The position numbers and the translations under genes are program-made. Below, piece by piece: positions 25,301-33,891 of a stretch of 64,000 nt of DNA. The DNA comes from Bog-473 sp963782415 (GTDB taxonomy: Bacteria; Actinomycetota; Acidimicrobiia; Acidimicrobiales; RAAP-2), in the NCBI GenBank assembly GCA_963782415.1, contig CAWAJT010000009.1, positions 277,691-341,690 of the forward strand. The letters run 5' to 3'. How positions within the stretch are numbered: the first letter of the stretch is position 1; the number at the start of each line of letters is the position of its first letter. The notes under the pieces are model-generated. The model worked only from the letters and a program-made list of their open reading frames with translations. It ran no database searches and had not been told where the DNA came from.

Positions 25301-27904
25301 TACGGCAACCCAGTGTCCGGCGTCACGGTGACGTTCACGGCACCGAGCACCGGCCCCAGCGCGTCGTTTGCGTCCTGTGCCTCGAACCCACAGACCTACA
25401 GCTGCGCTCAGACAACGTCTGCGGCTGGAACGGCAACGTCGTCGACCTTCACGGCCAACGGGACCAACGGAACGTACACCATCACGGCTTCGGCTGGGGC
25501 GCTGGCAGCCGGCTTCGTTGAGAACAACAAGGGCCCCCAGACGGTCAGCTTCACGTCCACGGCGCCGACAACGGCCACGGTCGGCGGGGCGACCTATACA
25601 CCGACCGCGACCGCCACATCAGGGCTTCCTGTCGCGATCACCGTCGACTCATCGAGTTCGTCGGTGTGCTCAATCGACGGGAACGGCATCGTGACCTTCA
25701 ACGTCGCCGGCACCTGCAAGCTGGATGCCAACCAGGCGGGCAACGCCACCTGGAATGCGGCTACCCAGGTGCAGCAGAGCGTCACCGTCGGCAAGGGCAG
25801 CCAGAGCATTACCTTCACGTCGACGGCGCCGACCTCGGCCTCCGTTGGCGGGGTCACCTACATGGCCACCGCGACGGGCGGAGCGTCAGGGAACGCCGTG
25901 ACTTTCACCTCAGGCTCGACGACGGTGTGCACCTCGGGTGGCACGAACGGATCCGTCTTCACGTTCGTGGGCTCCGGCACCTGCGTCGTCAATGCGAACC
26001 AACCGGGCAACACCAACTACAACGCGGCCCCTCAGGTGCAACAGACCTTTGCGGTGAAGAAGAACCAGACCGCCACATTCACCTCCTCGGCACCGAGTAA
26101 CGCCACCGTAGGCGGGTCTAGCTATACCCCGACGGCCACGGCCACCTCGGCCCTTGCCGTAACGATCACCGTTGACTCCTCAAGTTCGTCGGTGTGCTCC
26201 ATCAACAGTGGCGTCGTGAGCTTTACGGCTGCAGGGACCTGCACCCTCGATGCCAACCAAGCCGGCAACGCCACCTGGAACCCAGCGCCGCAGGTGCAGC
26301 AGAACATAGCCGTCAAGAGTAACCAGACCATCTCGTTCATCTCCGCTGCCCCGAGCAACGCTGCCGTCGATGGGCCCACCTACGCTCCGTCGGCTACCTC
26401 TACTTCGGGGTTGGCCGTGGCCATCACCGTCGACTCCTCGAGCTCGACGGTCTGCTCCATCAGCGGAGGCGCGATCAGCTTCAACGCAGCCGGAACGTGC
26501 ACGCTCGATGCCAATCAATCGGGGAACGGCACCTTCAACGCCGCCACGCAGGTTCAGCAGGGCGTCACGGTCGGCAAGGGGAGCCAGGTGATCTCATTCA
26601 CCTCGACCCAACCCAGCAACGCCACGGTCGGAGGCGCCACCTACAAGGCTGCGGCCACCGGTGGAGCCTCAGGCAGCACAGTGACCTTCTCGTCTGGGTC
26701 CACCAGTGTCTGCACGTCGGGTGGCACGAACGGATCCGTCTTCACCTTCGTCGGAGTCGGGACGTGCGTCGTCAACGCCAACCAACTCGGCAATGCCAAC
26801 TACAACGCAGCCGCCCAGGCCCAGCAGAACATGTCTGTCGACAAGGGAACCCAGACAATCTCCTTCACGTCGAACGCTCCGAACGACGCCACCGTGGGCG
26901 GAGCGACCTACTCGGTGACCGCAGCCGGTGGCGGCTCGGGCAATACAGTGACCTTCTCGTCTGGGTCCACCGGTGTCTGCACGTCGGGTGGCACGAACGG
27001 ATCCGTCTTCACCTTCGTCGGAGTCGGGAGGTGCGTCGTCAACGCCAACCAACTTGGCAATGCCGACTACAACGCAGCCGCCCAGGCCCAGCAGAATTTC
27101 ACCGTGGTCTCCCTGTCGGTCCTCAGCGTCAACAACACCGGCAGCACTTTCCGACGGGAAGTGACTTTCAGCGGCACCGGCGCGACCGGCGTGACGACCG
27201 CGGTGACCGTCACCATCTGCGACGAGAACGTCTTCCCGTGCCCCACCACCGGGAGGCACACGGTGGACACTGTCGCCACCGGCGCATCGCCCACCAACCC
27301 GTGGACGACAACGAATACGGGCAGCAGGGTTCTCTCCACGGGCGTCCAGTACTTTGCCCAGGCACAACAGGGTTCCACGACGAGTGGTGTCCTTCCGTTC
27401 GTCTACGTCCCCAATGAGCCGGCGCCTGAGACGGTTGCGTTGGCGAACGGCGGCGTGCCGAAGACGATCGACCCCGGGGACACGGCGACGGTGACGTTCA
27501 GCGAGCCGCTCGATGCATCGACGATCTGCTCGGCATGGAGTAACACCGGCATCCAGACCGTGTCTGACGCCACGATCACGGTTGCGAACGGCAGCTCTGA
27601 TTCCATCACCGCGACGTCGTCGTCGTGCGGTGGCGGCAACTTCGGTACCGTCTTGCTCGGGTCCGGGAACTACGTGTCCGGTACGGGCTCCCTGACCTTT
27701 ACCGGCTCGACAATCGCCTGGAACCCGAACAACGACACCCTTACCTTCACGCTGGGGGCCCAACACACGATCGGTCTCGTGACTGTGGGGACCAATGTCA
27801 CCGGAGGCTTCCCCGCCTACGCGGCGGACACCAATATGGCGGACCAGTCCGGCAACGCAGTCGATACCTCTCAGATCACGTCAGGGACAAAGAGTGGCTT
27901 CTAG
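22388..27904 (+). CDS. giant prepilin-anchored repeat protein (putative pilus tip adhesin)
   Basis: A 1,838-residue protein. A 39-residue basic leader ends in G39, followed by DTLVEVLIALGVLGIAG, a prepilin cleavage and assembly motif with glutamate at +5, in PilV-like position. After a pilin-like segment and a proline run (about 178-185) come several Ig-like/Big-type beta modules (VTFFYGDQVAGSPSLTA and similar), three modules with FSLSNPGTQTSGS-type openings, then six tandem modules of about 88 residues. Each of the six opens with a SFTSTAP..ATVGG..Y motif and carries two cysteines (VCS..., GTC). The last ~270 residues are different. Predicted to be exported with the pilus and to act as adhesin; ordinary minor pilins have 120-200 residues. 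Confidence 0.85.
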   Translation: MRANQFVAQWRGTRFVGHVVARWRRRALNDAQDRSSERGDTLVEVLIALGVLGIAGVALLAGFATAITSSGEHRSLASLDSSTRLAANTAIADVQQQAKIAGSDPFNCANSFTPSFPNLTDSFTVTAQVSYWDGTGFPPPPTSCVSYVPQQYTLHVSSTSGGHTYSTVVTTVIYDPSPPPPPGNITAPEKLAWIQTPTSGVAGISLTPQPAVAIEDANNNIVTGAFSAVSLQASGPGSLSNTCFGAPTYGIVQFSGCSLSKAGQYSVLPVASGLASPQAAVVTITPAPAAKLVFTSTALTATTSSSAGSSVTVTEEDALGNPTTAAATVTLSTSSPGPSVFSATRNGAALAAPPTLTIPAGQSSVTFFYGDQVAGSPSLTASAPGLAPGGQVETINPGAPTKLAITSSPFTAPNTGTATTPFTIALEDSFNNPTTTASTTTVNLASSNTTGRFSASATGSPTTTSVKIAANSQSVAAYYGDTRSGSVTITVSASSLTSATQLEQVAAAPTKLVFTTGPVAGNAGTTADLGPITVQEQTSNSVPTTVGETVNLTSNAAGTYIFNTSAGASTPTGATSVTIPSGQSSVTFFYGGTKAGTPTITAAATGLTQATQTETVDVGPVATFSLSNPGTQTSGSQFNETLTAQDAGGNTVTSFKGANCVTFSGPFTSPGGNAPTYPAQGTCPTGTSSVNFTNGVGTAAMTLFDAQTATLTATDGSIVGSTPSFAVNAAAASTFSLASPSPIAGASFTEAISALDTYGNTATTYTGAKCLLFSGPASSPSHAAPTYPARGTCSTGSSSVTFSAGVASATITLVDAQTTTLTATAGTITGTSSPFTVASGPVSALTVSNPGTQTAGSAFNARIAATDANGNAFTGTLTPTFSGPSNSPDGTAPSYPSSVAFTNGSASPSITLFDAQSTTLKMASGGVSGTSTSFTVNPSGAADLAATSGANQSANINSGFTNKLVATATDTYGNPVSGVTVTFTAPSTGPSASFASCASNPQTYSCAQTTSAAGTATSSTFTANGTNGTYTITASAGALAAGFVENNKGPQTVSFTSTAPTTATVGGATYTPTATATSGLPVAITVDSSSSSVCSIDGNGIVTFNVAGTCKLDANQAGNATWNAATQVQQSVTVGKGSQSITFTSTAPTSASVGGVTYMATATGGASGNAVTFTSGSTTVCTSGGTNGSVFTFVGSGTCVVNANQPGNTNYNAAPQVQQTFAVKKNQTATFTSSAPSNATVGGSSYTPTATATSALAVTITVDSSSSSVCSINSGVVSFTAAGTCTLDANQAGNATWNPAPQVQQNIAVKSNQTISFISAAPSNAAVDGPTYAPSATSTSGLAVAITVDSSSSTVCSISGGAISFNAAGTCTLDANQSGNGTFNAATQVQQGVTVGKGSQVISFTSTQPSNATVGGATYKAAATGGASGSTVTFSSGSTSVCTSGGTNGSVFTFVGVGTCVVNANQLGNANYNAAAQAQQNMSVDKGTQTISFTSNAPNDATVGGATYSVTAAGGGSGNTVTFSSGSTGVCTSGGTNGSVFTFVGVGRCVVNANQLGNADYNAAAQAQQNFTVVSLSVLSVNNTGSTFRREVTFSGTGATGVTTAVTVTICDENVFPCPTTGRHTVDTVATGASPTNPWTTTNTGSRVLSTGVQYFAQAQQGSTTSGVLPFVYVPNEPAPETVALANGGVPKTIDPGDTATVTFSEPLDASTICSAWSNTGIQTVSDATITVANGSSDSITATSSSCGGGNFGTVLLGSGNYVSGTGSLTFTGSTIAWNPNNDTLTFTLGAQHTIGLVTVGTNVTGGFPAYAADTNMADQSGNAVDTSQITSGTKSGF
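26681..26829 (+). repeat. copy A of a ~149-base near-identical repeat
   Basis: This stretch recurs at 26,948-27,096, exactly 267 bases downstream, with only about four differences in 149 bases. The high identity at DNA level suggests a recent duplication of one 89-residue module or gene conversion between neighbouring modules. Confidence 0.85.
26948..27096 (+). repeat. copy B of a ~149-base near-identical repeat
   Basis: The second copy of the stretch at 26,681-26,829. The differences include the change of the conserved GTC cysteine motif to GRC in this copy; the cysteine itself is kept. Confidence 0.85.
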
Positions 27905-29596
27905 AACCCACTTCACGAAATTGCCTCTTGGGGGGCAGGTCTTGCGGGCTCGGCCATCTGGCCACGTGCGCGTGCTCGCACCAAGATGGCGCTCACAGCG
28001 AAGCCATCGCCTTGTTGAGGTGGCCCGCCATGACGACGAGAGCGGAGCAGTACTCATCCTTGCCCTCGTCTTCTTGGTTGCCGTAAGCCTGATCGTGACA
28101 GGGCTGCTGACATTCGTCGGCACCAGCCTCAAGGCCACCGGCACCTTCCAGAACGACCGGAATGTGGAGTTGGCATTGACAGACGGGGTCAATCTGGCGA
28201 TTCAGAACACGCGCTATCAGTTCGACACAGGCTCCCCCACGCCCTTCCTGAACAATCCCACCCCGGAGCTCTGCGCCACCTATCAGGTCCCGAACGAAGC
28301 GAGCAACGTTGTCGACGTCTACTGCTCCATGGTGTGGCAGCCATTCAGTGCGAACACCAGAGTCTTCACCTATTCGGCCTGCGCATACACAACACCGCCC
28401 ACAGGATCGACCCCGGCAGCCGACTGCGCTGTCCAGCCTTCGGTCCAAGACATCGTGGCGTACTACGACTACCCGACCGGAGGGGCCGCATCGCCCTCGC
28501 CCAACCCCACGCCCTGTACACCGATTCAATCGATCAATGGCTCGCCCGGGAACGGCTCATGTGGGGAAACGATCACGCAGATCAGCTGGCAGTGGAGTCC
28601 GGTCGTGCCAGAGGTCAATGCCATTTCGCCTTCTTCGGGTCCCACGACCGGCGGAACCACCGTCTCCATCCAAGGAACTGGGTTCACTGCGGGCGCGACG
28701 GTGAACTTCGTGCAGCAGGGCCTCGACAGCACGACCTACAACGCTCCGGTACCTGGCACCGTAGTGACGAATCCGGCGCCGGGCTGCGCCCTCCCGACCT
28801 GTCTCCAAGTGACGGCGCCAGCCATCGTGGCCGGAACGGCGTATTACGTAACGGTGTCCACGACCGGCGGCACGAGCCAAACCAGCCCCAACAAGTTCAC
28901 GAGCTTCGTTCCCACCTTCACCTACAATGCCGTGACGCCGACTGTGGTCGGCCTCGTCGGCGTGACCGCAGGTTCGACTATCGGGAACTCGACCATCACC
29001 ATCCAGGGCACTGGATTCTGGAATGCCTCGGCAAATCCTGAGTTCCCAGCCCAGGTCTTCTTCTGCCCGGTCGGTGGCGGATCGTGTGTGGCGGGGAGCG
29101 TTGTGAGCATTCTCCCGCCAGGGACCGGGTCGAGCTACGACACCATGACCGCATTGACGCCCGCGGTCAGCACCGCGGGTGACTATTACGTCCAAGTCGA
29201 GGTCTACAACCTCTACAGCTCCCTCGTGAACGCACCCACGTTCACCTACTCGATTCAGGTCCCGATCATCATCAGCATGAGCTCCAACTCGTCGAACGCC
29301 GCGTGCCCGGCGGCAGACGGCACCTGTAGTGCAGGGCCGGGCGCGCAAATCACGTTGACGGGGGCGAACTATCTCTCTGGCTCGATTGTCACCCTCTATC
29401 TGAATAGCAACGGACACCAGTCGGGTAACCCAATCAGCGTCTCGTCAACGGTGACGAACTCGACGACCATGACATTCACCGTTCCGTCGAACGGGCTGAC
29501 GGTCAACGCGAGTACTTCCCCGTTGTTTCGCTTCCCTCCAACGGAGGATCCTCGCAGCCTTACAACGAGCCAGCCGATCTCTTTACCTTCACGTAA
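27894..29596 (+). CDS. PilX-like pilus protein with IPT/TIG domains, frameshifted at the 3' end
   Basis: About 567 residues. The hydrophobic N-terminal segment follows ESG (AVLILALVFLVAVSLIVTGLL) and lacks the +5 glutamate, as in PilX-type minor pilins. The exported part contains IPT/TIG beta-sandwich modules: AISPSSGPTTGGTTVSIQGTG and a second copy at TIGNSTITIQGTGFW, then a third, weaker one at QITLTGANYLSGS. Near 29,505-29,515 the protein-like sequence changes frame and then reads VVSLPSNGGSSQPYNEPADL to a TAA at 29,594-29,596. One missing base explains this. The GTG start at 27894 overlaps the previous gene; a GTG at 28020 is an alternative. Confidence 0.7.
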
Positions 29597-29967
29597 AGGT
29601 CGTGATCTCATGGCGAACGAGTCTGCACGACGTCGAAGAGACTCCTCGGCGAGCAATCAGCCTACGCGCATGTCCGTTGTGCGTACGTTGTTCAGCGGAG
29701 CCTGGACCTGCCACTTTAGAGAGCGATCGCATCTGCCGATGCTGGACTGTGGGGGCGTCCGCTACGGCTCTCTCTTCGGCAGGCAGGACAGGCACAGGTT
29801 CGGGGGTGGAGGCGGTCCACTCGGGAGTTCACCATGGACACTTGGCGATTGCGTACCACCTCACTCGTGGCCTCGTCGCGCCCTACCGCCCCAGGGCTAG
29901 CCCCCGTGCCAGCTGCGCTTCCATCAGCTCGCGTGGTTCGCACATCCCCTCCCGCAAGGACGCCGTC
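29597..29967. other. gap between PilX-like gene and pilB
   Basis: About 370 bases. The reading frames here are Arg/Ser/Pro-rich and I see no gene once the frameshift in the preceding gene is accounted for. It may hold a promoter for the pilB-pilC operon; no strong -35/-10 pair or riboswitch could be identified by eye. Confidence 0.4.
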
Positions 29968-31764
29968 ATGGCGGTAGACAGAACGACCGCCCGCAAGGGT
30001 CGTCGAGCCGAGGAGCTTCAGCAGGCGGGCGAACTGCCGGCAAAGCAGGGTCAACCCGCATCCAGGATGAATGAACGCGCCGCCCTTCGGTTACGAAAAG
30101 TATTGCTGCGACGCAACCTCGCCACAGAAGCCCAGATTGAACAGGCCATGGCATCAGATCCCCCCCCGGGAGCTGACTTCGGAGACATCCTGGTCAGCAC
30201 GCGGATCATCGACGAGCACGACCTGATCTCCGCGCGCGCCGAGCTTTATGGGATGGAGGTCGCCGACCTTCGACAGACCTCCCCGGAACAAGCGGCACTC
30301 GATCTGATCCCAGACTCATTAGCCCGCGAACACGTTGTGATCCCGATGGCGCTCGATGAGACCGGGCTCCATCTCGCCATGGCCGACCAGCCTGCGGACG
30401 ATCTCATCACCCTCCTGACTGAGGCGAGCGGCAAGGCGATACGGCCGATGCTTGCTCCGCTCTCAGAGATCCGCCGAGCGATCGAAAACAACTATCGCGC
30501 CATCGGTGGGCTGGACCACCTCCTCCAAGCATTCGAGGCGGTGGAGGGTACCCGGCGCCGCGGACCGGACACCTCTGTCGTCACTCCCGATGTCGTGGAC
30601 GAGAACGCACCCGTGGTGCAAGTCGTCGGTCGCATCCTGACCCAAGCCATGCGTGATCGTGCATCGGACGTACACATTGAGCCATCCGAACTCGGTATCC
30701 GGGTGCGCTACCGAATCGATGGCGCGTTGAAGCTGGTTCTGACGCTCCCCTCCGCCATGAGCCTGGGTTTGATCAGTCGTATCAAGATCATGGCTGGCAT
30801 GAACATCGTGGAGCGTCGACGGCCGCAGGATGGGCACCTCCGCACAGAAATCGATGGCAGGGACGTCGACGTCCGTGTCGCCACCGTCGCCACGATCTGG
30901 GGAGAAAAGTGCGTCATGCGCGTGCTCGACAGGGCGCGCTCGGTCTTGCAACTCAGCGAGCTCGGAATGCGCAAAGACGCGACAGAAACGTATGCGAATT
31001 TCGTCCGGGCTCCATTCGGCATGGTTCTTTGCGCCGGCCCCACCGGCAGCGGCAAAACGACCACCCTGTACGCGACGCTCACCGAGATCGCCGACGACAC
31101 TCGAAACGTCATGACGATCGAAGATCCCGTCGAATACGTCTTCCCGGCCATCAATCAGATCCAGACGAATGAGCAGGCAGGTCTTACCTTCGCGACCGGC
31201 CTCCGATCGATCCTGCGACAAGATCCGGACGTCATTCTGGTCGGAGAGATTCGAGACATCGAGACTGCCCGCATTGCGGTGCAATCAGCGCTCACCGGTC
31301 ACCTCGTGCTCTCATCGCTCCATGCAACTGACTCCGTCGCTGCTCTTCATCGCTTCCTCGATATGGGCATCGAGTCGTTTCTTGTGGCCTCTTCCGTCAT
31401 TGGGATCGTCGGTCAACGACTCGTTCGGCGCATTTGTCCCGCATGCAAAGCCGCCTATGTTCCGACCGCTGCGGAGCTCGCTTTCTACAAGGAGAGCGGG
31501 GGCCACGAGAAGCACGAGTTTGTCCGTGGGCAGGGCTGCAATTTCTGCAGCGGAACTGGCTACCAGGAACGCATTGGGGTCTATGAGCTCCTCCGCATCA
31601 CCCCGGAGATCAACCGCCTCGTCGTTGGATGGGCCACCCAGGACGAACTGCGGAGATTGGCGCAACGACAGGGAATGCGAACGCTTCGAACAGAGGCAAT
31701 CGATCTTGTTGCGCAGGACATTACAACTGTGTCCGAGGTCATCAGAAGCATCTACGCGCTGTAA
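29968..31764 (+). CDS. pilB: type IV pilus assembly ATPase PilB
   Basis: A 598-residue GspE/PilB-type secretion ATPase. Residues about 35-190 form the MshEN-type N-terminal domain (LRLRKVLLRRNLATEAQIEQAM). Walker A GPTGSGKTTTLY starts near 356, the Walker-B-like DVILVGEIRD lies near 420, the His box is SSLHATDSV, and a tetra-cysteine zinc motif (CPACK near 489, CNFC near 522) distinguishes extension ATPases from PilT. It powers pilus polymerisation from the cytoplasmic face, with PilC as its platform. The ATG at 29968 has AAGGAC upstream and starts the recognisable protein. pilC begins 14 bases after its stop. Confidence 0.95.
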   Translation: MAVDRTTARKGRRAEELQQAGELPAKQGQPASRMNERAALRLRKVLLRRNLATEAQIEQAMASDPPPGADFGDILVSTRIIDEHDLISARAELYGMEVADLRQTSPEQAALDLIPDSLAREHVVIPMALDETGLHLAMADQPADDLITLLTEASGKAIRPMLAPLSEIRRAIENNYRAIGGLDHLLQAFEAVEGTRRRGPDTSVVTPDVVDENAPVVQVVGRILTQAMRDRASDVHIEPSELGIRVRYRIDGALKLVLTLPSAMSLGLISRIKIMAGMNIVERRRPQDGHLRTEIDGRDVDVRVATVATIWGEKCVMRVLDRARSVLQLSELGMRKDATETYANFVRAPFGMVLCAGPTGSGKTTTLYATLTEIADDTRNVMTIEDPVEYVFPAINQIQTNEQAGLTFATGLRSILRQDPDVILVGEIRDIETARIAVQSALTGHLVLSSLHATDSVAALHRFLDMGIESFLVASSVIGIVGQRLVRRICPACKAAYVPTAAELAFYKESGGHEKHEFVRGQGCNFCSGTGYQERIGVYELLRITPEINRLVVGWATQDELRRLAQRQGMRTLRTEAIDLVAQDITTVSEVIRSIYAL

Positions 31765-31778
31765 GCGAGGAGAATGGC

Positions 31779-32996
31779 ATGACTGCATTGGAGAGTTACC
31801 GCTATAGCGCCGTCGACGAGGGCGGCAACAAGGTGAATGGGACCGAGAAGGCCTCATCCGCGAGTGCGGCACACCTGATGCTCATGCAGCGCGGCTTGCA
31901 ACCGATTGAGGTGAAGGAACACAAAGGCGTTCTGAAATTCGAGATTACCAAGAAGACGGTCTCCCGCAAGGAAATCATGCACTTCTCCCGCCAGCTCAGT
32001 GTGTTCGTGGAGGCGGGTATCCCGATCATGGAGGCCTTGGACGTCATTGCCGAGGAAACGACTGACAAGCTCCTCAAGAAGGTTCTTCTCGACATGGTGG
32101 CCGAACTCCAAGCTGGAGACACCTTCGCCTCCGCCGCCGCATCCCATCCTGAAGCGTTCCCGCGCTTCTACGTCGCCGTTCTCGAATCCGCCGAGCTGAC
32201 GGGAACGCTCGACAGCGTGCTGCTGGAGCTGGCCCAGTACCTCGAAACCGACATCGAAGCTCGCTCGGCCGTGACGTCAGCCCTCATCTACCCCGCGGTT
32301 GTGGCGGCCATGGCCGTTATCACGGTCGTCGTCCTGGCCACGTTCGTGCTGCCGAAGTTCCGGACGTTCTTCGACTCGTTGAATGCGAAACTCCCTCTGC
32401 CGACTCGAATGTTACTGAGTATCTCGGGCTTCATCAGCACATGGTGGTGGGCCATCGCCGCGGTCATCCTGGTCGCGGTCGTCGGGTTTGTCTCGCTCCG
32501 GCGTTCACGGCCAGGCCGAGCATGGCTCGACTCGGTCATGCTCAAACTCCCCGTTGCCGGCAGCCTCCTGCAGGCGGCCATCGTCGAGCGCGTGTGCCGA
32601 GTCCTGGCCTCGCTCGTCACGGCGGGCGTAGATCTCCCTCGAGCAATGGCCGTCACTGCGGACGCCTCGAACAATGCCGTGTACACCAAAGGCATCAACC
32701 AGATTCGCGAGCAGATGATGGAGGGACAAGGGCTTGCTGACCCATTGGCGGAAACGGGACTGTTTCCGGGCGCTGCCCGCCAGATGTTCCGTGTGGGCGA
32801 GGAGACTGGAACACTCGACAAGCAGCTTTCAACCGCCGCTGCGTTCTACCACCGCGAGCTCGAAATCAAGGTCAAGCACTTCACCAGCCTGTTCGAACCC
32901 GCCATCATCATCTTCATGGGCGTGATCGTGGGTTTCGTCGCCATCGCCCTTGTCTCGGCCATGTACGGGATTTACAAGCAGGTGAATGCCGGCTGA
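31779..32996 (+). CDS. pilC: type IV pilus inner-membrane platform protein PilC
   Basis: A 405-residue GspF/PilC protein with two T2SSF domains. Each begins with a signature: FSRQLSVFVEAGIPIMEALD in the first and VCRVLASLVTAGVDLPRAM in the second. Three TM segments are visible (AVVAAMAVITVVVLATFVLP, WWWAIAAVILVAVVGFVSL and IIIFMGVIVGFVAIALV). It links PilB to the pilus at the membrane. The ATG at 31779 is preceded by GCGAGGAGA, a strong ribosome-binding site; an out-of-frame ATG lies five bases upstream. Confidence 0.95.
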   Translation: MTALESYRYSAVDEGGNKVNGTEKASSASAAHLMLMQRGLQPIEVKEHKGVLKFEITKKTVSRKEIMHFSRQLSVFVEAGIPIMEALDVIAEETTDKLLKKVLLDMVAELQAGDTFASAAASHPEAFPRFYVAVLESAELTGTLDSVLLELAQYLETDIEARSAVTSALIYPAVVAAMAVITVVVLATFVLPKFRTFFDSLNAKLPLPTRMLLSISGFISTWWWAIAAVILVAVVGFVSLRRSRPGRAWLDSVMLKLPVAGSLLQAAIVERVCRVLASLVTAGVDLPRAMAVTADASNNAVYTKGINQIREQMMEGQGLADPLAETGLFPGAARQMFRVGEETGTLDKQLSTAAAFYHRELEIKVKHFTSLFEPAIIIFMGVIVGFVAIALVSAMYGIYKQVNAG

Positions 32997-33367
32997 GCTC
33001 CAAAGACAATCAGGTCTGACTCGACAAGGCGAAGGCGAATCTCGGTGAGCTATTCCGGCGCTGCAGTAGCAGTCTGGATCCAACAAAATTGTCTAAAGAC
33101 CCGAAGCGAAGAATCCGATAATGGAGTGGTTCTCCAATAGGGGCGCCAAGCAAGTAGCAATCAACAAAAGGTCAATTCACCAGGATAAATAGCGCCGAGC
33201 TACTTGAGAAATCGTCGATTGCCGGGTTATCATGGCGGTTGCCACGAAATGGGCATCTTGGCGAAATTGGAGGGTCCGACCGGGCGCCTCTTTCCACAAA
33301 TAAAGACGGGCGGCGAGCCCAAAAGGAAAGGCGGTATGACACGTGTTTTAAGCGTTATCGAGACATT
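32997..33367. other. upstream region of the major pilin gene
   Basis: About 370 bases, noticeably more AT-rich than the surrounding DNA, which is typical of a strong pilin promoter and long 5' leader. A -10-like GATAAT occurs near 33,118, but without a well-spaced -35. A very good Shine-Dalgarno (AAGGAAAGG, 33,323-33,331) precedes an ATG at 33,336 that is not in the pilin frame. Confidence 0.5.
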
Positions 33368-33781
33368 ATGGAGCGCAGGAGCTCAGACGGAGTCACCGAG
33401 AGTGGCTTCACCCTGATCGAACTGCTCATCGTCATTGTGGTTCTGGGCATCCTGGCCGCGATCGTGGTGTTCTCTCTCACCGGCGTGACTGGCCAGAGCA
33501 AGACGGCTGCATGCACCTCCGACGCGAAGTCGGTCGAGGTGGCCGTGGCCGCCTACCAGGCCGCCCACAGCAGCGTCCCCACAATGACGGACCTGACCAC
33601 CGCTGACGCCACCACTGGTGTGAAGTACCTGAACTCGGCGCCAGGAACGGGCAACGGCTACGACATCAGCATCACGAGCGCCGGCACCGTGCAGGTTGCT
33701 CCCTACAGCAACGGGAAGGCCGGAACAGCGACGGACTTCAGCGACTCGACGGGTTGCACGTCGGGCCAAATCGCTTCCTAG
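33368..33781 (+). CDS. pilA: type IV major pilin (PilA-like)
   Basis: A 137-residue prepilin. The leader of 13 residues ends in ESG, with cleavage before F14: FTLIELLIVIVVLGILAAIV, with glutamate at +5 of the mature protein. The globular part contains two cysteines (TAACTSDAKS and STGCTSG) that could form the D-region disulphide. The hydrophobic N-terminal helix packs in the fibre core after processing by the peptidase encoded at 35,733-36,512. The ATG at 33368 is the only in-frame start near the leader, but its ribosome-binding site is poor. A hairpin follows, consistent with separate high expression. Confidence 0.88.
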   Translation: MERRSSDGVTESGFTLIELLIVIVVLGILAAIVVFSLTGVTGQSKTAACTSDAKSVEVAVAAYQAAHSSVPTMTDLTTADATTGVKYLNSAPGTGNGYDISITSAGTVQVAPYSNGKAGTATDFSDSTGCTSGQIAS

Positions 33782-33813
33782 CAACTTCGAAGTCACGAGC
33801 ATCAGCTGTGTGA

Positions 33814-33849
33814 CCGAAGCGCCCGGCCCTCCGTGGCCGGGCGCTTCGG
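33814..33849 (+). terminator. strong hairpin after the pilin gene
   Basis: A perfect 15-bp stem CCGAAGCGCCCGGCC with its complement GGCCGGGCGCTTCGG around a six-base loop, 33 bases after the pilin stop. A T-run is absent, so it may act as a partial terminator or mRNA stabiliser separating abundant pilin message from pilT. Confidence 0.75.
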
Positions 33850-33891
33850 CTTGCACAGGGACCAAGTAAGGACCGACACGGAAGGGTCACT

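Larger units (their letters stand above)
25538..27096 (+). repeat. six tandem ~260-base (about 88-residue) modules within the giant prepilin
   Basis: The modules begin near 25,538, 25,799, 26,065, 26,323, 26,580 and 26,847. Each encodes a strand-rich unit with a ...ATVGG..Y opening, a central VCS or VCTSGG and a GTC (GRC in the last) followed by .ANQ.GN...NAA.Q.QQ. Two variants alternate: a shorter one with VDSSSS and a longer one with SGGTNGSVFTFVG. Confidence 0.85.

Noticed and set aside
25538..27096. CRISPR-like array
   Set aside because: The repeats are about 260 bases, in frame with one protein, and have no spacer structure.
29597..29967. Apparent C-terminal tail of the PilX-like protein and 5' extension of pilB
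   Set aside because: Low-complexity sequence; both are explained by the frameshift near 29,510 and the pilB ATG at 29,968.
32997..33367. Possible cyclic-di-GMP riboswitch before the pilin gene
   Set aside because: The region is AT-rich and long enough, but the conserved core sequences of known c-di-GMP riboswitches could not be found by eye.
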